Shown: piece after piece, positions 25,141 through 34,164 of the stretch | Position numbering within the stretch: position 1 is the first letter of the stretch | Layout of the letters: each line of letters begins with the position of its first letter | Position numbers and translations under genes: made by a program | Source: Tautonia marina | Lineage (GTDB): Bacteria; Planctomycetota; Planctomycetia; Isosphaerales; Isosphaeraceae | Direction of reading: 5' to 3' | DNA: 64,000 nt | Assembly (NCBI RefSeq): GCF_009177065.1 | Contig: NZ_WEZF01000012.1 | Location: 1 to 64,000 of the forward strand | Notes under the pieces: model-generated | Told to the model about the DNA's origin: nothing | Databases searched by the model: none | Seen by the model: the letters and a program-made list of their open reading frames with translations, nothing else

Positions 25141-28100
25141 TCAGTTCGGAACTGTACCCGGTTGAAACGAACAGAGCGAGCGGACATACGACAGGCTGCC
25201 GTCATTGGCCCACCCGTCAAGCTGGGCCGGGTCTTTGAGTTGCTGACCGCGAGCACGATCGACCGCAAGAAATGAGCAGGGAAGATCAGGAAGTGCGGTC
25301 AAATCTCCCCAGAGTTTTTCAAACTGAACGACTGGGAAGACGTCTTCTTGCGCGTGTCCCCATCGCCGCTTGACGTCCTTGATGGTCACGTAGGTTGGAA
25401 CACGAGCGGCCATCGATCGGATGGCCGAGGCGACACGATCCGGGTTTTCTCTGAGGTCAGCTCGATTTAGTCCGAAGGCGGAAAGCAGACCGTCGATGTG
25501 AACCCAGGTGGTCATGGAATTGTAGTAGCGGAGCAAGAATTCGACCTCTTCACGAGGTTGGGCCAGTCCTTCCAGGAGCCGAAGCCGGCCATTGACCCGG
25601 GCCAGACCGCCGCCGCGATCGTCGAGCCGTCGGGCGATGACCTCAAAGATCAGGGTCGCTCCTGACTCTCGAACCTTGGCGAAGATTCTTGGATCAAGGT
25701 CAGCGCCGAGCGTATCGATGTTGTGAACGAGCAACCATTGAAGGTCCGGGAACTGATCGAGCAGCCCGGCGAGAGTTCCGTTGCGGAGAAGGTTCGGAAC
25801 CTCGTAGAAGTGCCCGGGGGGATTGAATCGCTGAAGCGGGACATTATCGACGTAATCAGCGCCTTCTCCCTGAGACTGAGCCCATCCAAGGATCGCGCGT
25901 CGGGACGCCTCACGAACCTTCTGCTTGTTTTCGTCAAGCGTTTCGTGAGCCTGCTCCTCCCAGAGGAACGTCAGATCGCGCGTCATTGGTACTAATCTCT
26001 GACCGATGGACTGACCACGAGACAGGACAACCGGTCCGTGGTGTCCGTAGTTCCGGGTCATCTGCAGGTGATGCTCGATGGCCGCGTGGGTCAGGTAACT
26101 GGTCGTCACCACATGAGGGATGGTGACGCCGTATCGCTGCATGGCTTGCCGCGTTTTCGCAAGGTGAATCTCGAGGAAGCTGCGGTGGGTGCCGTCGAGC
26201 ATGACGAACGGATTGACGGCCTTCACCACCCCGGCTCCCGTCGTCCACCGGCTGCCAACTCCGGCGGCAAGACTGACCACGGCGATCTCGCCCAGCTTGG
26301 CTCCGAGAGGCGATCGGTTGGGATCGTCATTCAGGGATCGGGCGTCGATCAGATCGTCGTCCTGAACATCGCGGATTTCGGTATCGACGGGCAATCGATT
26401 GCGAGCAAGACCGATCCGACCGCGTTGAAGGTCCTCTCGGAGTTGTTCGTGTTGGACAGAGTCGAAACCGTTCTCTCGACGGATACGATCGGCCTCGGCG
26501 TTCCAATCGGCTGAGGTTGGATCGAGCGCGGATCGAGGAACAGGAAAGAGGGTATTGATCGTCGTTCGGAAGAGCCGAAGCAGTTCGGTGGTGTCGGCAC
26601 TCTGAGAGGCAAATCGGTCGATATCGACCCGGCGCTGGGGATGAACCTCGGTGTGCCCCTGCGTGATCATCCGGGGAATTTGCAAGGAATAATACCGAGG
26701 GGGCATCAGCGCCGCCTCGTCCTCAAGAACTTCGGCGACCGTGCCAAGCGGGTTGATGGCGAAGTCATACACCACCGGCTCCATGGCGAACGGTAAGGCA
26801 TCGTCGAGGCGATGTTTGACCCGTTTCAGAATGGCCAGGGCTTCGGATCGAAAGGCATCGCGACGGTGGGGAGCGACGAAAAACGCCATGCCACCGCCGG
26901 ACATACCGCCGAGCATCAAGAAACCCCAGAAATCCTCGCCCAGATGGGCTTTCGCCTCCGCGATGATCGATTCGGTGAATCGGTTCGTGACCCAGGGAAT
27001 GATGCGTTTAAGAGGTCCGTCCCAGTTCTGGGTGGTCAGTTTCCCGAGTGTCTGGACATCGGCCGATTGAACGGCCGAAACGATCCCTTGGAAAATCTGG
27101 AGGGCGTCCTGACGAGCTTCCCACTCCTCCTGGCCTCGCAGGAGATATTTCTCGGTGACCATGTTGAGAATTGGCCCGACGTTCTGAGCCATTCCGCCAT
27201 GAACCAGCACCAGGCTGCGAGCCAGAGCGTCATGGAACTGTTCCCCAGCTCCCTTCTGGTCGAGCAAGGTATGCTTCGGAAGCAAGCGTCCCCGGCTGAT
27301 ACCGTGTTCGGGATCGCCCTCGCTTGCGGGAACACCTTCGATCAGCTTGATGCCGGGGAAAATGCCTCCCGAATCCTGCCACCCGCCTCCGGAACCGCCG
27401 AGCCACTCGCCGAGAATCGCTCGGGCGACAACGACTGGTGACTCTTCAGGATGCAGGGGGCCGGCCAACGCTCTCGTCTGGCAGGTCGCTCGCATCAAGA
27501 GGGAAATGAGCGAGGCCAAGAGGTTCGTCGAAACGGCGAGACGGGAACCCTTGGGAATGTCGTTGACCTTGCTGACAACCTCAAGTCCGTGACCGGGGCG
27601 GATGACACGGTCGAGAACCTGTTGCAACGTGGTCGAGGACCCTTCGAGCGACGGAGGAACCAAGCCCGAAGCAATGACCCCGGCCTTGACCAGGCCAAGA
27701 TAGTCATTTCCAAAGTTAAACAACTCTTCGAGCGAATCAATATCTTTGGCGTCGTTGAGGTCGAGGCTGGAAAGCCTGAGGATCGGCTCGGCAATCACCC
27801 GGCAGTAGGTTTCGATCGGTGGCCTGGGCTGATCATCGCGACCGAAGACGCCGAGATCGACCGAGATGTTCAAAACCCTCGCACCTTCGGGAAAATCCAT
27901 CCCCAAGAAGAAGATATCGGACCAACCGCTATGTGAGAGATCGAGCCGGACCGGCGTTCGCTCGACGAGGACCGGAAAGAGGTGGTCGTCTCCTTCCCGC
28001 TCCAGCAATTGCGAATGAAGGCGGAGCGGATGTTCGTCGGCCGAGCCGACGCGGAACATCCAGCGATTGCCCCGGCAACTCCGCACGGATCGCCGAACCT

Positions 28101-28500
28101 GATCCGCGAGTGTTTGCAGAGCGATCTCCTCATAGGCCCTGGCGAGGGCACTTGCGATCGTTCCGTTGGGGCCATCCCGGTGCATGGCGGCGCGAAAGGA
28201 TGAGATCGCTTGCTCAAAGCGACGCTGCATGAGGTCGTCAACACCCTCGACCGGGATCCATCCGGTTGAGGGGAGGTCGGGAGCTTCCTGCAAGACGTAT
28301 CGGTAGAGCGTATGAAGAAACAATGACGCACGGACACGTTCGTAGAGGTTGGTCGATCGCTTGCGAAACCGTTCCAGTTCCTCACAATGCGAGAGGATTG
28401 TGGAAGTTGGATCTCCTGCGATCAAGGACCGGAGGGAACGATCGCGAAGTTCCGGGTCGGTCGAGGTGATCGTCTCGATCAAGGATTTCGCGTCAGCCAT
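25141..28500 (-). CDS. GHMP-kinase/UDP-sugar pyrophosphorylase fusion protein
   Basis: About 1119 residues from the ATG at 28498-28500. After an N-terminal helical region there is a fucokinase-like GHMP kinase: PKGSRLAVSTNLLAS near 317-331, GGGWQDSGGIFPG near 371-383 and GGMSGGGMAFFV near 531-542. The C-terminal third is a UTP-glucose-1-phosphate uridylyltransferase-like domain (UDPGP family) with LAAGVGSRW near 744 and LVHNIDTLGADLDP. The pair could turn a free sugar into a UDP-sugar in two steps. Bifunctional Fkp of Bacteroides joins similar activities in the opposite order and makes GDP-fucose. A normal GalU-like gene follows upstream on the same strand. The sugar is unknown; the canonical GHMP glycine/serine loop is diverged (AVSTN), so kinase activity needs proof. 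Confidence 0.75.
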   Translation of the reverse strand: MADAKSLIETITSTDPELRDRSLRSLIAGDPTSTILSHCEELERFRKRSTNLYERVRASLFLHTLYRYVLQEAPDLPSTGWIPVEGVDDLMQRRFEQAISSFRAAMHRDGPNGTIASALARAYEEIALQTLADQVRRSVRSCRGNRWMFRVGSADEHPLRLHSQLLEREGDDHLFPVLVERTPVRLDLSHSGWSDIFFLGMDFPEGARVLNISVDLGVFGRDDQPRPPIETYCRVIAEPILRLSSLDLNDAKDIDSLEELFNFGNDYLGLVKAGVIASGLVPPSLEGSSTTLQQVLDRVIRPGHGLEVVSKVNDIPKGSRLAVSTNLLASLISLLMRATCQTRALAGPLHPEESPVVVARAILGEWLGGSGGGWQDSGGIFPGIKLIEGVPASEGDPEHGISRGRLLPKHTLLDQKGAGEQFHDALARSLVLVHGGMAQNVGPILNMVTEKYLLRGQEEWEARQDALQIFQGIVSAVQSADVQTLGKLTTQNWDGPLKRIIPWVTNRFTESIIAEAKAHLGEDFWGFLMLGGMSGGGMAFFVAPHRRDAFRSEALAILKRVKHRLDDALPFAMEPVVYDFAINPLGTVAEVLEDEAALMPPRYYSLQIPRMITQGHTEVHPQRRVDIDRFASQSADTTELLRLFRTTINTLFPVPRSALDPTSADWNAEADRIRRENGFDSVQHEQLREDLQRGRIGLARNRLPVDTEIRDVQDDDLIDARSLNDDPNRSPLGAKLGEIAVVSLAAGVGSRWTTGAGVVKAVNPFVMLDGTHRSFLEIHLAKTRQAMQRYGVTIPHVVTTSYLTHAAIEHHLQMTRNYGHHGPVVLSRGQSIGQRLVPMTRDLTFLWEEQAHETLDENKQKVREASRRAILGWAQSQGEGADYVDNVPLQRFNPPGHFYEVPNLLRNGTLAGLLDQFPDLQWLLVHNIDTLGADLDPRIFAKVRESGATLIFEVIARRLDDRGGGLARVNGRLRLLEGLAQPREEVEFLLRYYNSMTTWVHIDGLLSAFGLNRADLRENPDRVASAIRSMAARVPTYVTIKDVKRRWGHAQEDVFPVVQFEKLWGDLTALPDLPCSFLAVDRARGQQLKDPAQLDGWANDGSLSYVRSLCSFQPGTVPN

Positions 28501-28641
28501 GTGAGGTGGTCCGGTCCATCGTTCAAGAAAGAAAGGCCAGATGCGAGGCGAGAACAGCCGACGACCTCTCATGGAACTGGCCATTCGAGGGTCATGGGCT
28601 CAACGGGAACAAGAGGATGCCGTCGTCTCAAGAAGGGTGAT

Positions 28642-29604
28642 TCACGGAGATCGCTGATCGGTCGCCTGCTCCCGCGCAACCGATTCGACGAGCATCGTCA
28701 GCAAGCGATCCCGGTCGGCTCCACTCAGGGCCAGTGCGAGTTGAGCTTCGACATAGCCGAACTTGATTCCGAGGTTGTGCCTCGACCCGAGTGTTTCGAG
28801 CGCGAGGTATTTTTCGCGATTGGCCAGACTGTTCAAGGCCGAGGTGAGCTGGATCTGGTCCCCATCTCGTTCGTCGCGACGCACCAGGTCGTCGAGCAAT
28901 TCGAAGATGGTCGGCGTCAGCACATGCATGCCGAAAAAGCACAGGTAATACCCAGCCCGAAGCCCTGGAACCTGAAGACGAAGCTCGGCAAGGGTGGGAT
29001 TGGGCTTCTCGAGAATCTCATCAATCTGATAGGCGTCGGTTCGGTCGTGCAACCGACGGCCGGTGAGGGTGCCGTACTGATGGATCAGGTGCTCGCGCGT
29101 TGCCTGAACCGCGGACACGGCGCAGGACTCGGAGGAGGCAAGCTCGATCAGTTGACGGGCACACCTCCGGGACTCTCGGGAAATGTAGAGATGATCACCG
29201 AGCAACAAGAGGAACGGATGGGGGCCGATAAACTCTCGGGCGCACCAGACCGCGTGGCCGTATCCTTCGGGCTCTTGCTGCTCGACAAAGCGAATCCGGG
29301 AATCGAGTTCACCGACCTTTCGAATCTGTTCTTCCGCCCACGAGACGCCGCGAAAGGCCGACCGGAGATGATCGGCGATGGAACGAAATTGCGATCGGTA
29401 GCGGGCCTCGTCACCGGGAGCCGAAACGACGCAGATTTCCTCGATCCCGCTGTCGAGCGCTTCTTCGGCGATGATTTGCAGAAGCGGCTTGGTCAAACCA
29501 TCCCGATCGACCAGGGGGAGCATTGTTTTCTGGACCGTATCGGAAGCCGGATATTGCCTGGCACCTCGACCGGCCGCCGTGATTACCGCCTTACGAATCT
29601 GCAC
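28642..29604 (-). CDS. UTP-glucose-1-phosphate uridylyltransferase-like nucleotidyltransferase (GalU type)
   Basis: 320 residues with the nucleotidyltransferase N-terminus KAVITAAGRGARQYP, KTMLPLVD, GYGHAVWCA and FLLLLGDHLY (metal Asp). EILEKPNP and a late FGYVEAQLAL follow. This is the GalU/RmlA fold that makes UDP-glucose or a related UDP-sugar. The start is GTG 29602-29604 with a strong GGAGGGGG immediately upstream. It sits upstream of the kinase/pyrophosphorylase fusion on the same strand, 141 bp away, so the two likely feed nucleotide-sugar pools together. The AAGRGAR loop departs slightly from the usual GxGTR, so glucose specificity is not certain. Confidence 0.85.
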   Translation of the reverse strand: MQIRKAVITAAGRGARQYPASDTVQKTMLPLVDRDGLTKPLLQIIAEEALDSGIEEICVVSAPGDEARYRSQFRSIADHLRSAFRGVSWAEEQIRKVGELDSRIRFVEQQEPEGYGHAVWCAREFIGPHPFLLLLGDHLYISRESRRCARQLIELASSESCAVSAVQATREHLIHQYGTLTGRRLHDRTDAYQIDEILEKPNPTLAELRLQVPGLRAGYYLCFFGMHVLTPTIFELLDDLVRRDERDGDQIQLTSALNSLANREKYLALETLGSRHNLGIKFGYVEAQLALALSGADRDRLLTMLVESVAREQATDQRSP

Positions 29605-29732
29605 AACTCCCCCTCCTCGCCGACCATCTCTCTGGACCGGATTCGGGCGTTCATTTTCTCTGGCTCAATCCGATCCGGAACCGATGAGTCACCATACTCT
29701 CGACCGGTCTATCGGGACAAGGGACCAGACTC

Positions 29733-29761
29733 TTGACGACCCACGAGCCGTCCTGTAATAT
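29733..29761 (+). promoter_or_regulatory. Promoter of tRNA-Asp
   Basis: TTGACG (29733-29738) and TAATAT (29756-29761) with a 17-bp spacer sit 17 bp upstream of the tRNA gene, consistent with a strong stable-RNA promoter. Confidence 0.65.
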
Positions 29762-29778
29762 TGCGAACGTCTTGTTCA

Positions 29779-29852
29779 GGGGATGTAGCTCAATTGGTTA
29801 GAGCACCGGCCTGTCACGCCGGAGGTTGCGGGTTCGAGCCCCGTCATCCTCG
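29779..29852 (+). tRNA. tRNA-Asp (anticodon GTC)
   Basis: A 74-base cloverleaf: acceptor GGGGATG/CATCCTC (one G-U pair), D arm GCTC/GAGC, anticodon arm CCGGC/GCCGG with loop CTGTCAC (anticodon GTC), T arm GCGGG/CCCGT with TTCGAGC loop, discriminator G. CCA is not encoded. It has its own promoter and a strong terminator. Confidence 0.97.
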
Positions 29853-29866
29853 TTCGAATCGCTTAT

Positions 29867-29895
29867 GCCTCGGGTTCGCCCGGGGCTTTTTTTTT
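29867..29895 (+). terminator. Rho-independent terminator of tRNA-Asp
   Basis: GCCTCGGG and CCCGGGGC pair around a TTCG tetraloop and are followed by nine T residues, a textbook intrinsic terminator 15 bases after the tRNA. Confidence 0.92.
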
Positions 29896-30115
29896 GCGAT
29901 CATGTTGATCAACGCTGTCCGCACGGAGCGGTGCCGACACCCGTCGGATGATGGGTTTCTCCCAACTGGGAAACGTGACCTCCCCACGTCTCCTGGGGCT
30001 GCGGCATCACCAAATGACGTGCGGCTTACCGGTTAAGGCGAACGAAGGCCTGAGCCATGCGGCCCCAGGACTTGTCGTCGCATGTCCTCGATAGCTCGTT
30101 CCAGGAGTTTCCGCG

Positions 30116-30847
30116 ATGGACGCGTCATACGGCGACATCTCCAAGATGATCGACCATTCGCTGTTGAATCCCACGCTCACCCTGACCGACCTGGAACGAG
30201 GCTGCCGGCTGGCTGTCGCCTACGATGTGGCGAGCGTCTGCATCATGCCTTATGCGATGGCCCGTTGTACCGAGCTTCTCTCGGGCAGCACGGTTCAGCC
30301 CAGCACCACCATTGGTTTTCCACACGGTGGTCACACAACGACCGTTAAGGTGGCGGAAGCCGTTCAGGCCATTGCGGACGGCTGCCAGGAACTGGACATG
30401 GTCGTGAACATCTCGAAGGTCCTCAGCAATGCCTGGGATGACGTTCGGGAGGACATTCGCGCCGTGATCGACGTGGCTCACGCAGAGGGTCGCAAAGTCA
30501 AGGTGATCTTTGAGAATTGCTACCTGACTGACCAGCACAAGATTCGTCTCTGTGAACTCTGTGGTTCACTCAACGCTGACTGGGTGAAGACCTCGACCGG
30601 ATACGGTACTGGTGGGGCGACTCGGGAGGATTTGCAGCTGATGCGAGCGCATTCCCCGGCGCATGTTCAGGTCAAGGCTGCCGGAGGGGTGCGGGATCTT
30701 GACACGTTGCTCGATGTCCGGTCGCTCGGCGTGACTCGCGTGGGAGCGAGCCGAACCGCAGAGATCCTGGACGAATGCCGACAACGACTTGGGCTCCCAC
30801 CGATCTCGTCCGCTGATCTGCGAGAGGGGTCGGCAACCGGATATTGA
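30116..30847 (+). CDS. deoC: Deoxyribose-phosphate aldolase
   Basis: DeoC splits 2-deoxyribose-5-phosphate into acetaldehyde and glyceraldehyde-3-phosphate, the last step of deoxynucleoside catabolism. The 243-residue class I aldolase has Asp94 (ELDMVVN), the Schiff-base Lys158 (VKTSTGYGTGGA) and Lys187 (VQVKAAGGVRD). SD AGGAG lies nine bases before the ATG at 30116. The gene is well away from the nucleoside phosphorylase and transporter at the right end, so the pathway is split. An 8-bp inverted repeat (CCTGGGGC 29992-29999, GCCCCAGG 30062-30069) lies in the 5' region. Confidence 0.95.
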   Translation: MDASYGDISKMIDHSLLNPTLTLTDLERGCRLAVAYDVASVCIMPYAMARCTELLSGSTVQPSTTIGFPHGGHTTTVKVAEAVQAIADGCQELDMVVNISKVLSNAWDDVREDIRAVIDVAHAEGRKVKVIFENCYLTDQHKIRLCELCGSLNADWVKTSTGYGTGGATREDLQLMRAHSPAHVQVKAAGGVRDLDTLLDVRSLGVTRVGASRTAEILDECRQRLGLPPISSADLREGSATGY

Positions 30848-30890
30848 TTCCGCGACGTTCGGGAAAATCGGCAGAGATCGATTTGTTCCG

Positions 30891-31235
30891 CTAGATGATC
30901 AACGTCCGAGCCTGGGTCTGCTCTGCCGATCGAAGGACCTGCCACCAAGCGGAGGCGGGTTCATCGGCTTCGCATCGAATGCGCTCCTCTCCCCGTTCGG
31001 CGATTGCGACAACAAGTTGACCCGATCCGGTCGACGCCTGGTGAGTTGTCCAGCCTCGTCGATGCAAAAAGACTCGAGCCGCAAAGGCTGGAGGAAGCCC
31101 GACCAAATCCGAATCGAGGACTCCGAACATGCGTTGGTTGGAATGGAAATGAGGCAGCATCCGTAGTGAGGGTTTCCCCCCCTCCCTGGACCACGACTCG
31201 ACAGCCACTGGTGGAAGATGATGAACCATCCCCAT
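30891..31235 (-). CDS. Small conserved-looking protein of unknown function
   Basis: 114 residues from the ATG at 31233-31235 (an inner ATG at 31160 is possible). The central part has a patterned LVGLPPAFAARVFLHRRGW stretch, LVVAIAE and EADEPASAWWQVL segments, alternating hydrophobic and charged as in a folded alpha/beta protein. I do not recognise it. It converges on deoC with a 43-bp gap. Codon choice fits the neighbours. Confidence 0.45.
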   Translation of the reverse strand: MGMVHHLPPVAVESWSREGGKPSLRMLPHFHSNQRMFGVLDSDLVGLPPAFAARVFLHRRGWTTHQASTGSGQLVVAIAERGEERIRCEADEPASAWWQVLRSAEQTQARTLII

Positions 31236-31477
31236 CCCTTTGCCGTCGTGTCGAAGGAGCTTCCACCCAGGACCGAATGGTCACTGAACAGCCTTGAGAC
31301 GTGAGAGTCACTCGCGCAATCGAGTCGGATTCTCTCTGTTCATCGTCATTGAGCTTCGAGATCGATCAGGGAGAGTTCACAACAGGAGGAAGGATGCCCT
31401 CCGAATCGTTCCGAAACGTCCTCTTTCCAACAGGGGCAGATTCGATCTTGTAGGAAGGGTATGGCCTCTACGCAGGG
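31236..31477. other. Intergenic region, nothing recognised
   Basis: About 240 bp between two minus-strand genes of unknown function. I see no RNA, repeat or promoter motif that I would defend. Confidence 0.3.
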
Positions 31478-31852
31478 TCAACCGGTTCCGAGCGGGCTCC
31501 GGTTCTCGTGCGCCTGGACTGATTGTCGCTCAAGGAGGTACTGAGTCGCACCGAATTGGAGCCGCTGGTGCGATCGCCAGGCCGCACTGATCACCGCCCC
31601 GGCCGGGAGGAGGCTGAGAAACACTCCAAACCAGGGGGCCCCAAACAGGGTGAACACAACCAGAACGATCCCGGCACTCCCCATCGTGACGACGGAGAGG
31701 GCGATCGTCGATTGTCGGTAGCGCTCCAATTGCTCCTCGATTGGTTCCGCATCGAGCCGGAGTCTGGGAAGCCGGCGTTGCCATTCGCGTTGGCGCGAGG
31801 GCCAATCCAGGCTCGACGGCTCCGATCGGGATTCTGATGCAGGGAGAGTCAT
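31478..31852 (-). CDS. Small two-helix membrane protein
   Basis: 124 residues with a charged N-terminal half (WPSRQREWQRRLPRL, then EEQLERY). Two adjacent hydrophobic segments follow (STIALSVVTMGSAGIVLVVFTLF and FGVFLSLLPAGAVISAAW), then a short basic tail. I do not recognise the family. The layout resembles small inner-membrane regulators or holin-like proteins, but nothing nearby supports either reading. The start ATG is at 31850-31852. Confidence 0.55.
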   Translation of the reverse strand: MTLPASESRSEPSSLDWPSRQREWQRRLPRLRLDAEPIEEQLERYRQSTIALSVVTMGSAGIVLVVFTLFGAPWFGVFLSLLPAGAVISAAWRSHQRLQFGATQYLLERQSVQAHENRSPLGTG

Positions 31853-31989
31853 TGCTCAGTGAACCGAGACTTGGGGACGCGGCGGCCACTCGCTCGACTG
31901 CTGTCGTGAGACGCGGATCGCCGTTTGTTGGATCGAAGCGGAGCTTCATGGTAACCGAACCGGGAGACCGCGTTCGATGCCGCAGCGAG

Positions 31990-32847
31990 TCAATCAAACA
32001 GGGTCCACCTCGGTCGATCAGGTGGGGAGGGTTCGGGAAGCGCCAGGAGCCGCCGAAGCTGTCGGACCGTCTCCGGAGAATGCCCAGCGTAGTGATTGTT
32101 CGCGAACACGAAGACCGGCGCGTGTAGGGACAAGCTTTGGATCAGATCGGCGGTCTCGGCCAAATCGGCCGAACGATCGAGAACAATCCGGTCCCAGGTG
32201 GTGGTGACCCGTTCGATTCCCTGGCGATCGCCCAGCAAGCGGATGAAAGCGAAGGGGCCGGTCAGGGGGTCGAACTGATCGGCGACCTGTCGAGGGGTCG
32301 GCATCCAGGACTGTTCCGTGAGCGTCAAGGCCGCGCCGTGTGAGGTCAACACGCTGGCCAACTCGGAGTTGATCCATCGGGCATTGCGCACTTCAACCGC
32401 CAGGGGAGTTTGCCCCGAAGGCCAACGAGTCAGAAACGTGTCGAGTACCTTCAGGAACTCCGACTGGGTTCCGAAGGCCGACCGATTGAAGTAGCCCATT
32501 TGCAGAAGCACGCAACTGAGCTTCTCGCGGAGTCCGAGAATCGAGGAAACGAAGCCTTCGACCTCCTCCTCACAATTTTTGAGCAGCTTTTCATGCGTGA
32601 TCGAGCGAGGGGCCTTCAAAGCGAAGCGAAATGCGCTGGGGGTCCGTTCATACCAGGAGCGGACCATGCCCGGAGTTGGAGCGCGGTAAAAGGTGGAATC
32701 GACCTCGACGATTGGAAAGCGATCGGCGTAATAGGAAAGCGTCTCGCTGGTATGAAGGCCAGGGGGATAGAAGACGCCCTCCCAGTCGGGATAACTCCAT
32801 CCACTACAACCAATCAGAATGGGGTGGCTCGGGCTCGTGGTGTTCAT
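31990..32847 (-). CDS. DUF72 (YecE-like) TIM-barrel protein
   Basis: DUF72 proteins are widespread TIM-barrel proteins without an agreed function. The N-terminal ILIGCSGWSYPDWEGVFYP, the DSTFYRAPT block, RFALKAPRSITHEK, LAVEVRNARW and the C-terminal VFVFANNHYAGHSPETV are the family's recognisable landmarks. About 285 residues is typical. The ATG at 32845-32847 is chosen because GGAAG lies just upstream and seven earlier codons are not family-like. No operon partner is evident: the upstream CAP-domain gene is 108 bp away on the same strand. Confidence 0.9.
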   Translation of the reverse strand: MNTTSPSHPILIGCSGWSYPDWEGVFYPPGLHTSETLSYYADRFPIVEVDSTFYRAPTPGMVRSWYERTPSAFRFALKAPRSITHEKLLKNCEEEVEGFVSSILGLREKLSCVLLQMGYFNRSAFGTQSEFLKVLDTFLTRWPSGQTPLAVEVRNARWINSELASVLTSHGAALTLTEQSWMPTPRQVADQFDPLTGPFAFIRLLGDRQGIERVTTTWDRIVLDRSADLAETADLIQSLSLHAPVFVFANNHYAGHSPETVRQLRRLLALPEPSPPDRPRWTLFD

Positions 32848-32955
32848 ACTTCCATGATAAGCAGACACCAGTTGCCTCGAACAGTCCTCTAAAGTCAGGG
32901 AGTCTTCGAAGTCTTGGGATGCCCCTAAATCGTTCGGGGCACTTCCAATGTTCGC

Positions 32956-33990
32956 TCAGACGACAGGTCTTCCGAATACCTGAACGTAATAGGGCTGTCC
33001 GATCCCGTTTCGAGCGATCGCCACGCCGATCTCCGTGTACTCGTCTGAGAGGATGTTGTCTCGGTGTCCATCCGAGCTGAGCCATCCCTCCACCGCGAGC
33101 GAGGGTGTTGCGTAGTTGAATGCGAGATTCTCCGCCAGGGCGGCGAATTCGTACCCGACAGCACGAGCCCGATCGGCGAGTGTGGGCGTACTGGACTCGG
33201 GGAGGACGTGGGAAATTCGATTCAATTTCGCCATGTTCTCCGCTTGAATTCGACTGGCTCGTTGCAGTGATTCACTGACGACCAGTGACGGCAGTCCTAC
33301 CTTAGCTCTCTCCTGATTGGTCTGGGAGACGATGGCCCACTCATCAAGGGTCAGTGCAATCGACGACGGAGGCGAACTCGAGAGCGGCGTCGATGAGTCG
33401 CCCCCGGGGAATCCCTCGTCCGGGTCGAAGGTCGGTAAGGGATAACCTCCCAGCGAAGGCGGTTCCGCGATTCCGTTGATCACGTTCCAGCCGGGACCAC
33501 CTACGATGACATCCCCGAAGCCTCGACCCTCGATGATGTCATCCCCCGGTCCCCCCATGATCGTGTCGTTGGCCGAACTGCCGAGCAGCGTATCACTTCC
33601 CTCGCCACCGTCGATCCAGACGGACATCAAGGGGAGACCTCGGTCGTGGATCGTGACGAGGTCGTCGCCTGCGCTTGCATTCACAGCGACCAGATCAAAT
33701 CGCGTGGCCGGGAACCATCTGGGAATGCCGGCCACCCGAACCAATGGGATGGTCTGGGCCCCCAAGCGAAACGGTCGAATGGTCACGTCGATCTCGTCGT
33801 TGCCTTCGGTTCCGACCACGAACAGAACCCGATCCTGGATTGCGACGGACGGAGCCGAGGAAAGAAGAACACGATCATCGAGCAATTCCAGTCGGGGCTG
33901 CATCCTTCGGCGTCGTTCGCGATGAGACACAGGCCCCCCCTTTGATCGTGTGACGAAAGTATCCCTGAGGAACCCTGTGGGGTTCGGCAT
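32956..33990 (-). CDS. Secreted CAP/SCP-domain protein with RTX-like repeats and planctomycete LLS N-terminus
   Basis: 344 residues. Near residue 30 it carries [13 protein letters not shown], the LExRxLLS-type motif found at the N-terminus of many planctomycete extracellular proteins, in place of a classical signal peptide. A beta-rich region with calcium-binding-like nonapeptides follows ([20 protein letters not shown]), then a short proline/serine linker. Last is a CAP domain with [26 protein letters not shown] and GHRDNILS. The catalytic-like His/Glu pocket of CAP domains looks present. It probably works at the cell surface or outside the cell; the function of bacterial CAP proteins is mostly unknown. 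Confidence 0.82.
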   Translation of the reverse strand: MPNPTGFLRDTFVTRSKGGPVSHRERRRRMQPRLELLDDRVLLSSAPSVAIQDRVLFVVGTEGNDEIDVTIRPFRLGAQTIPLVRVAGIPRWFPATRFDLVAVNASAGDDLVTIHDRGLPLMSVWIDGGEGSDTLLGSSANDTIMGGPGDDIIEGRGFGDVIVGGPGWNVINGIAEPPSLGGYPLPTFDPDEGFPGGDSSTPLSSSPPSSIALTLDEWAIVSQTNQERAKVGLPSLVVSESLQRASRIQAENMAKLNRISHVLPESSTPTLADRARAVGYEFAALAENLAFNYATPSLAVEGWLSSDGHRDNILSDEYTEIGVAIARNGIGQPYYVQVFGRPVV

Positions 33991-34003
33991 CCGCTCGGAA
34001 GAA

Positions 34004-34029
34004 GGCCAAGGGAGAAATCAACCTTGGCC
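34004..34029. repeat. 8-bp inverted repeat in a divergent promoter region
   Basis: GGCCAAGG and CCTTGGCC form a perfect 8-bp stem with a 10-base loop between the divergent CAP-domain and thiS-thiG genes. It could be an operator or a leader hairpin of the CAP gene. Confidence 0.4.
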
Positions 34030-34129
34030 ACGGCGACCTCTTCCGACCGCCAGGAAGATGCGGAATCGAAGCAAGACTGTCAACTCAATCGTCATCAGAA
34101 GCGTTTGAGCCCCAGGAAACCGGGTTGGC

Positions 34130-34158
34130 TTGACCATCGCGAGCGCCTACTCTACGAT
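34130..34158 (+). promoter_or_regulatory. Possible promoter of the thiS-thiG fusion
   Basis: TTGACC (34130-34135) and TACGAT (34153-34158) are 17 bp apart. The predicted start would fall at or next to the ATG at 34165, implying a nearly leaderless mRNA. Confidence 0.35.
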
Positions 34159-34164
34159 GGACAG

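Noticed and set aside
31530-31997. 155-codon minus-strand frame overlapping the two-helix membrane protein in another frame
   Set aside because: Its second half is a Gly/Pro/Arg shadow of the membrane protein; only the first 35 residues look protein-like, and a frameshift joining the two cannot be supported by eye.
33991-34164. Possible TPP riboswitch ahead of the thiazole gene
   Set aside because: The conserved CTGAGA and ACCTGATCTGGATAAT-type segments are missing.
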